NCBI GenBank assembly: GCA_030602965.1
Contig: JAUVYS010000012.1
Span: forward strand, 1 to 19,806
Source: Candidatus Bathyarchaeota archaeon
GTDB lineage: Archaea; Thermoproteota; Bathyarchaeia; RBG-16-48-13; JAGMEO01
Reading direction: 5' to 3'
DNA length: 19,806 bases
The notes under the pieces are model-generated. The model saw nothing but the letters and a program-made list of their open reading frames with translations, was not told the DNA's origin and ran no database searches. Below are positions 13,823-19,806 of this stretch, one piece after another (within the stretch, counting starts at the first letter, position 1; the number at the start of each line of letters is the position of its first letter). A program made the translations under genes and the position numbers.

Positions 13823-14416
13823 ATGGCGGGTAGGGGAAAACGTAAACGAACATCAGAAGTTAAAGAATTGTTGTTACTTCTTGCTTTAAAAAAAGCAGGA
13901 CCTGTTGGGCGTTATAGGTTAAAGAATCTGCTCAATTTTTCAGAACGTGAGGGCGTTGTCAGACGGATGTTAAACGATTTAGAGAGAGACGGCTTAGTTT
14001 CTGCGTCTAAAGCTGGAAGCAGATTAACAAGTGAAGGCGAATCGCATCTTAAGGAAAAACTTGATGTTTACAACATAGTCATGGTTAAGCAATTCGATTT
14101 CAGAGAGATGGGTTTCAATAATAGTTACTGCATTCATGTCCAAGGGTCCGCTAATCATATTGAAATAGTTGTGAAGCACAGGGACGATGCTGTTAGAGCT
14201 GGAGCGCTTGGTGCAACTATAATTGTGTATAAAAATGGAGTGTTAAAGGTTCCAAAAGTCTACCCTAATCTATCAGATGAATACCCAAGAATTGTTAAGG
14301 GCCTTCATCGTGAATTCAATTTATTAGACAACGACGTATTAGTTGTTGGGTTTGCTGAGGATAAATGGAGAGCTCTAGAAGGAGCCATTGCAACAGCCAT
14401 GAAAATCTCTAGTTAG
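13823..14416 (+). CDS. DUF4443-like protein with N-terminal winged helix
   Basis: A 197-residue protein. Residues 1-8 are a basic tail. Residues 10-75 form a winged helix-turn-helix: ELLLLLALKKAGPVGRYRLKNLL, then VVRRMLNDLERDGLVSAS, with TSEGESHL closing it. The C-terminal domain contains IHVQGSANHIEIVVKHRDDAVRAGALGATIIVYKNGVL, resembling the ligand- or protein-binding domain of archaeal DUF4443 proteins. It probably acts as a transcription regulator, with unknown targets. The start is ATG 13823, with AAGGGAAATG just before. Its place behind the GPN GTPase suggests one operon, but nothing in the sequence names the regulated gene. Confidence 0.75.
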   Translation: MAGRGKRKRTSEVKELLLLLALKKAGPVGRYRLKNLLNFSEREGVVRRMLNDLERDGLVSASKAGSRLTSEGESHLKEKLDVYNIVMVKQFDFREMGFNNSYCIHVQGSANHIEIVVKHRDDAVRAGALGATIIVYKNGVLKVPKVYPNLSDEYPRIVKGLHREFNLLDNDVLVVGFAEDKWRALEGAIATAMKISS

Positions 14417-14441
14417 CATAATAAATGGAACGCGCTTAGCT

Positions 14442-15298
14442 TTGGACAATTATGAGAATTTACAAGAGCGAATTGAACGACTCAAATCAAAAATGAAACC
14501 ATTTCTGGATCAGAAAAAGTTATTGAAATTGGAAGTAAGAAAATGGGTTGAAAAGAGAAATGTGTTAAACGCTGATTTTCAGAAATTAAGAGATGAAGTC
14601 CTAGTTCACAAAAAACAAAGAGACACTTGCAACAAGAAAGTTAAAGACCTGAAAGAAAGACTAAACATACTCTACACTGAATTCAAAGAAAAACAGGAAA
14701 AACACCATCAATTAAGGAGACAGTTACCTTCATTAAAGCCACAAGCTCAGAAAGAAAATACAACTTTGAAGAAGATCGAAGCTCTCGAGTGGAGGATACA
14801 AACTACTCCAATGAATATTGAAGAAGTCAGATCAAAGAATTATACAAAAATTTGAAGGCAAATAAAAAAATAGAGTCTATAAATTACAAAATAGTTACTC
14901 TACAACATGAAATAGCGAATTTTAAAAAAACGATTTCTCAATTACGCGAAGAGAGAAACAGACTCGTGAAAGAAGGTGGAGGGCATCATCAAAAGATGCT
15001 AGAAACATATCAAAAAGCAGAAAAAATCAAGGCTTCTGCAGATCAAGCTCATATAAGATACTCTGAATTTAGGATGAAATCTGAAGAGGTTCAGAAACAT
15101 TATTTAGAAATCGTGACAACTATTAAAATAGTTGAGAAAAATCTAGACGATAAAATAAAGGAAAAACAAGAAAGAAAAATCGAAAAGATGAGAAAAGAGC
15201 TTGAGGAGAGCGCTAAACAAAAGTTAGAGAAAAAGAAAAAAATGACCATTGACGAGTTAAAGATGTTAATGAAGAAAGACCTGATTAATATAGAATAG
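14442..15298 (+). pseudogene. Archaeal coiled-coil protein (COG1340-like), split by a frameshift
   Basis: Two overlapping frames encode one protein. Frame 1 starts at TTG 14442 and runs through a long charged coiled coil to LEWRIQTTPMNIEE, a signature of the COG1340 family, then drifts into VRSKNYTKI and stops at 14855. The second frame is open from 14822 and continues the coiled coil with SQIKELYKNLKANKKIESINYK through to TAG 15298. The shift is near 14822-14830, a net loss of one base modulo three. Intact relatives seem to have a few more residues here, so a short deletion is possible. TTG 14852 lacks a Shine-Dalgarno site, so a separate second gene is unlikely. The family is cytoplasmic, of unknown role. 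It is followed closely by a DUF373 gene. Confidence 0.8.
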
Positions 15299-15331
15299 AG
15301 ATTTAAAGCCCTCACAAAGGAAAAACCTCTA

Positions 15332-16492
15332 ATGCCAAAGAAAAAAGAAAAGGATAAAATTCTAATCCTCTGTGTCGATAGAGACAACGACATCGGAATG
15401 AAAGGTCAAGTTAAAACCCCAATTATTGGACGAAAAAACAACATAGAAGCTGCATCAAAGCTGGCTTTGAAAGATCCAGAGGAGGCTGACGCAAACGCCA
15501 TATTTGGCGCTGTAAAAACATACGATTCCCTATCAAGGGAGACAAGCAAAGAAGAATATGAGGTAGCCACCATAGCCGGATCCGAACTGTTAGGAGTTAA
15601 AGCCGACAAAAACATTGTATCTCAACTTAAAAAAGTCCTTAAAAGATTTCCAGCAAAAAACGTAGTTCTAGTCACAGATGGATTTGCAGATGAAGAAGTA
15701 ATTCCAATCATCCAATCTCATGTACCAATAATGTCAATAAGAAGAGTCGTTGTCAGACAGAGCGAATCTATAGAGGAAAGCTGGGCTCTCTTTTTCCGTT
15801 ACTTGAGAAAGCTAGTTGAGGATCCATATTATTCAAGAATGGCTCTTGGCGTTCCAGGAATCCTTTTGATAACCTTGGCTTTTCTTTGGGCTTATAATCT
15901 TCTCACTTATGCTGGATACGCATTTCTCCTCATAATCGGAACGGTTTTCATAGTCAAAGGCTTTAGAATCGATGAAATGGTTTCATCCTTATCTTATCCA
16001 AGTCCCTTAGAGTTAGTTAGGCTTTTCACAAGAATTACAGCTTTAATAGTCATCGGAGTGGACGTATATCAAACGTACACCGCGATTACACCTCAATACC
16101 CCGATCCTGCACAATGGTTGAACAACCTGCCAATAATAGCCGGCTTAGTCATAAAAAACGCAGTTGACTTAACTGTCATAGCGATCTGCATTATTTTCAT
16201 TGGTAATGGAATCTTCTGGTATTTCTCTCGTGACAATAAGATCTGGCGTAACGGGGTGGGGATAGTAGTTTTGATATGGGTTAGAGAGATCGGACTTAGA
16301 GCCTCAGCTATTTTATTATCGCCTGTACCACCAACGTCTATCACAGATAAACTGATTGTGAATCTTTTACTAGCAGCTGGGTTAGGCATAGCTGGAACTC
16401 TCATCGCAGTTTTAGTTACCATAAGCCTAAGAAGGAGATACAAGCACTACTTCACTAAACCAGAGAAAGTTAAGGGTGAAAAATCTTCTTAA
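15332..16492 (+). CDS. DUF373 family integral membrane protein
   Basis: A 386-residue archaeal membrane protein. Residues 8-150 are a soluble domain with KILILCVDRDNDIG, VKTPIIGR, DANAIFGAVK, ATIAGSELLGVKAD and VVLVTDGFADEEVIP. These have the look of an alpha/beta nucleotide- or metal-binding fold. From about residue 170 there are six or so membrane helices, for example VPGILLITLAFLWAYNLL, AFLLIIGTVFIV, LTVIAICIIFIGNGIFWYF and LLLAAGLGIAGTLIAVLV, and the protein ends in a basic tail. Start ATG 15332 fits the conserved first strand; CCTCTA precedes it, so any ribosome site is weak. The function is unknown. It overlaps the next gene's longest reading and probably shares its transcript. Confidence 0.9.
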   Translation: MPKKKEKDKILILCVDRDNDIGMKGQVKTPIIGRKNNIEAASKLALKDPEEADANAIFGAVKTYDSLSRETSKEEYEVATIAGSELLGVKADKNIVSQLKKVLKRFPAKNVVLVTDGFADEEVIPIIQSHVPIMSIRRVVVRQSESIEESWALFFRYLRKLVEDPYYSRMALGVPGILLITLAFLWAYNLLTYAGYAFLLIIGTVFIVKGFRIDEMVSSLSYPSPLELVRLFTRITALIVIGVDVYQTYTAITPQYPDPAQWLNNLPIIAGLVIKNAVDLTVIAICIIFIGNGIFWYFSRDNKIWRNGVGIVVLIWVREIGLRASAILLSPVPPTSITDKLIVNLLLAAGLGIAGTLIAVLVTISLRRRYKHYFTKPEKVKGEKSS

Positions 16493-16505
16493 AGGGGGAA
16501 TCAAC

Positions 16506-17321
16506 TTGGACATCCGAAAATCCCTATCCCTCCTATTTAGGAGGTTAACCTACAACCCATTAATCTACACGATTTATGAGAATACACTTTGGAACCAGAT
16601 AAAGAACAAGAAAAAGCCTGAACATATCGGGGTGATTTTGGATGGCAACAGAAGATGGGCTTCCCAACGTTTACTGCCACCTTGGATGGGTCACCATTTT
16701 GGAGCAGATAAAGTGGAAGATTTTATTGAATGGTGCTTCAATCTGGGAGTAAAAACAGTGACACTTTATGTTTTATCAACTGAAAACTTTCAACGCTCAA
16801 CTAAGGAAGTTGAAGAGATTGTTCAGCTCATCAAAGAGAAAGCGGAGAAGATGAGAAGCTCTGAAGGCAGAATCTTTCATGAGAATAAGGTTAGAATAAA
16901 AGCAATAGGAAGAGTAAATCTCCTTCCAAAAACCGTGCAAGATATGCTGCACGAACTTGAAGAATCCACAGAGAAATACACTAACTTCTATCTCAACCTC
17001 GCTATCGCTTACGGTGGAAGAGCTGAGATAATCGATGCTACAAAAAAGATTGTGGAAGAAGTTTCCCAGGGCAAGTTGAAGCTGGATCAGATAGATGAGC
17101 AAACTTTTGAACGATATCTATACACAGCACATCTGCCAAAATCTGATCCCGACTTAATAATAAGAACGTCAGGGGAAGAGCGACTAAGCGGGTTCTTTTT
17201 GTGGCAAGGTGCATACAGCGAGTTACACTTTCTAGACGTCTTCTGGCCTGATTTCCGGCGAATAGATCTGTGGCGTTCCATTCGAACATATCAGCGTAGA
17301 AAAAGACGGTATGGACAGTAG
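16506..17321 (+). CDS. uppS: Cis-prenyltransferase (undecaprenyl/dolichyl-type diphosphate synthase)
   Basis: Condenses isopentenyl diphosphate units in cis to build the long lipid carrier; in archaea this feeds dolichyl phosphates used in glycosylation. HIGVILDGNRRWA holds the catalytic Asp (residue 46). Further blocks are GHHFGADKVEDFIEWC, TLYVLSTENFQRS, LNLAIAYGGRAEI, LPKSDPDLIIRTSGEERLSGFFLWQGAYSEL and LDVFWPDFRRIDL. The start TTG 16506 follows GGGGGA (16494-16499) by 6 bases and gives 271 residues. A GTG at 16476 would overlap DUF373 and add ten residues. It is the last gene of the plus-strand run and converges with the M24 peptidase, with 6 bases between. Confidence 0.93.
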   Translation: MDIRKSLSLLFRRLTYNPLIYTIYENTLWNQIKNKKKPEHIGVILDGNRRWASQRLLPPWMGHHFGADKVEDFIEWCFNLGVKTVTLYVLSTENFQRSTKEVEEIVQLIKEKAEKMRSSEGRIFHENKVRIKAIGRVNLLPKTVQDMLHELEESTEKYTNFYLNLAIAYGGRAEIIDATKKIVEEVSQGKLKLDQIDEQTFERYLYTAHLPKSDPDLIIRTSGEERLSGFFLWQGAYSELHFLDVFWPDFRRIDLWRSIRTYQRRKRRYGQ

Positions 17322-17327
17322 TCCCCT

Positions 17328-18410
17328 TTAGACTTCTAAACCTCTTGGAGTTTTTGTGAGTCGTTCTCCACCATCCGCTAAAACATGTATTAGGTCCTCG
17401 ATTCGGACGCCTCCAAAACCTTTAATGTAAACTCCAGGTTCATCCGTCACCATGTTTCCGGCTTCCAAGACATCGTTGCTTCTTGGAGAGAGCCTTGGAG
17501 GTTCATGAATATCTAAGCCAACACCATGACCTAGCCCATGCACAAACATTTTACCATATCCGCCGTCATCAATGATTTTTCGAGCCACATTATCGACTTC
17601 TTTACCCACTATTCCTGGTCGTATGTGGTGAAAAGCTTCTTCTTGAGCTTTCAATACAAGATTAAACAACTCTTTCTTTCGCTTGGAAGCTTTTCCAGCA
17701 ATTGTAGTTCTGGTAATGTCACTTCTGTAACCTTTATGGACAGCTCCAAGATCTAAAGTAACAAAATCTCCTCCTTGAATTCGTCTGTCAGAACATAAAC
17801 CATGTGGAAAAGCTGATCTGGGACCAGAAGCTACCACTGTTTCAAAAGCGGTTCCTTCAGATCCACCCTTTCTCATGGCATATTCCACTTCAGCAGCAAT
17901 CTCATATTCAAATACTCCAACCTTGACTGCTTCCAATCCTGCTTGCATACCGATATCTGCGAGTTTAGCAGCTTTTCTCATCAATTCAATTTCATCTGCG
18001 TCCTTAATTCTACGAAGTTTCCAGATCATGTCGCCGTCTTGGTTAACATCTATGCCTTTATCTCGTAACTTGAGATACGTGGGGAAATCTAATTTATCAA
18101 AATAAGCCTTCTTAACATTGAGTGAAACTGCTTTGTTTATGATTTGTTCTGAAATTTTTCCAGATTCAACTGACTTGACAGTACACCCTCCAGCTTTCTC
18201 TAAAGCCAACTCGTAGCTTAAGGGATAAGTTAACAAAAGAGGAGTCGCGCCTGATGGAATAATTAAACAGATAGTAGCGTCAGATATGTCCAAAAAACCT
18301 GTGAAATAATACACGTTTTTAATATCGGTTATCAAGAAGAATTCAATGTTCGAAGCAACAGACTGTTCTTTAAGAGCGTCAATGCGCAACTTTGGATCCA
18401 TTTTAACCAT
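17328..18410 (-). CDS. M24 family Xaa-Pro peptidase (Xaa-Pro dipeptidase/aminopeptidase P-like)
   Basis: A 360-residue pita-bread-fold metallopeptidase with a creatinase-like N-terminal domain (1-130). All five metal ligands are visible: Asp220 (TLDLGAV), Asp231 (RSDITRT), His295 (GLGHGVGLDIHE), Glu324 (TDEPGVYI) and Glu338 (VRIEDLI). The substrate-binding FPHG block is also present. It would release residues before proline from peptides in the cytoplasm. Dipeptidase (PepQ) and aminopeptidase P activities cannot be separated by sequence alone. The start is ATG 18410 or ATG 18401. TGTATAAATT on the minus strand (about 18479-18470) is a good TATA box for it. It is divergent from smc. Confidence 0.92.
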   Translation of the reverse strand: MVKMDPKLRIDALKEQSVASNIEFFLITDIKNVYYFTGFLDISDATICLIIPSGATPLLLTYPLSYELALEKAGGCTVKSVESGKISEQIINKAVSLNVKKAYFDKLDFPTYLKLRDKGIDVNQDGDMIWKLRRIKDADEIELMRKAAKLADIGMQAGLEAVKVGVFEYEIAAEVEYAMRKGGSEGTAFETVVASGPRSAFPHGLCSDRRIQGGDFVTLDLGAVHKGYRSDITRTTIAGKASKRKKELFNLVLKAQEEAFHHIRPGIVGKEVDNVARKIIDDGGYGKMFVHGLGHGVGLDIHEPPRLSPRSNDVLEAGNMVTDEPGVYIKGFGGVRIEDLIHVLADGGERLTKTPRGLEV

Positions 18411-18651
18411 TTATCTCGGAAACATTGCATAGTTTTCAAGATGAGAGTTTTTAACGGTTATGGGAGGGAATTTATACATTGAGACGTAAAATGTTAAAAT
18501 GCATATCTAAAAAAAAGTGAAAAAGCATAAAATGCAAATGAAAAATAGAAAAAAAGCTTAAAACCATAATGATAAATTCTACAGTGATAAATAGGGGTTA
18601 ATTTTCCGTCAAAAACAGCCAGTTTCTCGCCTGCTTAAAGAGGCTCTTATC
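18411..18651. promoter_or_regulatory. Divergent promoter region between the M24 peptidase and smc
   Basis: This 241-base AT-rich spacer contains a TATA-like element for the peptidase on the minus strand (about 18470-18479). On the plus strand AAAAGCTTAAAACC (about 18552-18565) could be a BRE/TATA pair for smc. Related AAAATGCA words recur at about 18494 and 18530. I see no convincing small ORF or RNA gene. Confidence 0.4.
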
Positions 18652-19806
18652 ATGGTATACGCCAAACAGCTTGAAATGCGTGGTTTCAAATCTTTCGGAC
18701 CAAAAAAAGTCGCCCTTACTTTAGACAAAGGCATCACAACAATAACGGGTCCAAACGGAAGTGGGAAAAGCAACATTGTGGACGCCATCCGATTCGTTTT
18801 GGGTGAGATGGGAGTCCGTTCTTTAAGAGCTGACAGGATGGCTGAAGTCATCTTTGACGGAACACCGAAAGTGAAGAAAGCCAACTCTGCTTTTGTGGCT
18901 ATACATTTCGATAATTCAGACAGGGGCATTCCTGTTGAAGCTGATAATGTGGCAATTTCTCGGACTGTACGTGAAGATGGAACAAGTATTTACAGGTTGA
19001 ATGGAAAAAGGGTACTACGATCGAATCTTGTAGATATACTTGGAGTCTCTGGGCTCACTCCTTCTGGCCTTAACATTATCATGCAAGGTACAATTATGCG
19101 CATAGCTGATTTTACACCAAACGAGAGAAAAGTCATCATAGAAGACATGATTGGAATAGCTGAATACGATGCAAAAAAAGCCAGTTCAAACGAGCAACTT
19201 CAACAAGCCAACATCAATCTAAGAGTTGCGTCTGCGAAGATAGGCGAGGTTCAAAACAGACTTGAAAGTCTAGAGATCGAAAGAAATGACGCTCAAAGGT
19301 ACAACTTTATCCAGAGCGAAATAAGACGGATGCAAGCAACCATAATCTCTCAAAAGATTTTTGGCTTAAAGGAGGAACTTAGAGGGCTAAATAGAAAGGT
19401 AAACCTGAAAAAACAAGAGACTGAGAAACTTAAACGTGTAAGAAACCGGTTTATCAAAAAAAAGACTGAGATAATTCGACAACGAAAAAGATTCGAAGAT
19501 GATTTCTTAAAGAAGGGCGGGGAGAAACTTCTAAACCTAGAGAAAACCATTAGTGACGAAAAAGCGCGGGGGGTCTCCCTCAAAACGAGCATAGACGCAG
19601 TATCTATGCGCCTTCGAGCGCTTGTAAAAATGCGAGATGAAAGAGCAAGACAGCTTGAAGAACTTAAAGGAACCATTCAAGAATCATCAAAGTCTCTTCG
19701 AGAACGTAAAAGCGTGGAAAGGAAAGTAACTCGGCAGTTAGATCAGAAGAAGAAAGCACTCACGAATATTATGAATAAAGTAAAGGATAGGAGGCAGAGC
19801 CTTTAC
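18652..19806 (+). CDS. smc: SMC chromosome segregation ATPase (N-terminal 385 residues, runs off window)
   Basis: The frame is open from ATG 18652 to the last base. The ABC-type head begins with QLEMRGFKSFGPKKVAL, and Walker A is GPNGSGKSN (33-41). GVRSLRADRMAEVIFDGTP, IYRLNGKRVLRSNLVDILG and LNIIMQGTIMRIADFTPNERKVIIEDMIG (Q-loop region) follow, then the coiled-coil arm from about residue 155. Hinge, signature motif and Walker B lie beyond the window. SMC dimers compact and segregate the chromosome with ScpA/ScpB partners. The conserved LEMRGFKSF so near the start supports this ATG; AAGAGG upstream is a plausible ribosome site. Confidence 0.95.
   Translation, partial: MVYAKQLEMRGFKSFGPKKVALTLDKGITTITGPNGSGKSNIVDAIRFVLGEMGVRSLRADRMAEVIFDGTPKVKKANSAFVAIHFDNSDRGIPVEADNVAISRTVREDGTSIYRLNGKRVLRSNLVDILGVSGLTPSGLNIIMQGTIMRIADFTPNERKVIIEDMIGIAEYDAKKASSNEQLQQANINLRVASAKIGEVQNRLESLEIERNDAQRYNFIQSEIRRMQATIISQKIFGLKEELRGLNRKVNLKKQETEKLKRVRNRFIKKKTEIIRQRKRFEDDFLKKGGEKLLNLEKTISDEKARGVSLKTSIDAVSMRLRALVKMRDERARQLEELKGTIQESSKSLRERKSVERKVTRQLDQKKKALTNIMNKVKDRRQSLY

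Noticed and set aside
14852..15298. Separate second coiled-coil gene starting at TTG 14852
   Set aside because: There is no Shine-Dalgarno site, and the upstream open frame continues the family sequence directly from the first half.
18484..18540. AAAATGCA words before smc as a repeat array
   Set aside because: The copies are short, irregularly spaced and set in very A-rich sequence, so chance is likely.
1..19806. CRISPR array, insertion sequence, integrase or defence cluster
   Set aside because: I saw no regularly spaced repeats, terminal inverted repeats, transposase motifs or known defence genes; most genes are housekeeping types.

Overview
The window looks like a piece of an archaeal chromosome. 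It carries an archaeal class I CCA-adding enzyme, an RNA 2',3'-cyclic phosphodiesterase (ThpR), the archaeal tRNA G10 methyltransferase, a GPN-loop GTPase, UPF0200, DUF373, a DUF4443-type winged-helix protein, a COG1340 coiled-coil protein and a Sulfolobus-type dicluster ferredoxin. Translation signals are GGAGGTGA-like Shine-Dalgarno sites, with very frequent TTG starts. The mix of crenarchaeal and euryarchaeal features, the modest G+C and the glycolytic gene types suggest a Thermoproteota lineage such as Bathyarchaeia. That placement is inference. No CRISPR array, insertion sequence, integrase or tRNA gene was seen.

Layout. 1-309 (-): N-terminal end of a COG2112-type protein kinase. 404-781 (+): a glyoxalase-fold enzyme, abutting a small membrane-protein gene on the other strand (782-1042) that has an in-frame TAA at codon 11. 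1175-4242 (-): a HAD phosphatase, a zinc-ligand-free dicluster ferredoxin, cca and thpR. 4348-4908 (+): UPF0200 kinase. 4905-7572 (-): RNase Z, tRNA G10 methyltransferase and ribulose-phosphate 3-epimerase. 7721-9930 (+): a PPi-type phosphofructokinase and a class II aldolase. 10000-10412 (+): a decayed YjbQ (UPF0047) gene. 10440-11318 (-): PRPP synthetase. 11319-11827: an intergenic region with two possible small convergent ORFs and a palindromic promoter region. 11828-17321 (+): a co-directional run of zinc ribbon, CinA/MoCF-like protein, GPN GTPase, DUF4443 protein, a frameshifted COG1340 coiled-coil gene, DUF373 membrane protein and cis-prenyltransferase. 17328-18410 (-): M24 Xaa-Pro peptidase. 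18652-19806 (+): N-terminal 385 residues of SMC, running off the edge.

How the genes fit together. One theme is tRNA and RNA maturation: RNase Z trims tRNA 3' ends, CCA-adding enzyme completes them, Trm-G10 methylates the body, and ThpR acts on RNA ends. The second theme is sugar phosphates: epimerase, PPi-PFK, class II aldolase and PRPP synthetase lie close together and could link glycolysis/gluconeogenesis to pentose and nucleotide synthesis.

Most unusual points. thpR and rnz each lack ATG/GTG/TTG at their N-termini and appear to start with CTG. The CCA enzyme has Asn where the third catalytic carboxylate is expected. The ferredoxin has lost all four zinc ligands of its Sulfolobus relative. 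Three genes are broken by frameshifts or nonsense codons. The rpe-pfp-fba-prs grouping could support a sedoheptulose-bisphosphate route. I did not find a clearly new multi-gene defence or mobile system.
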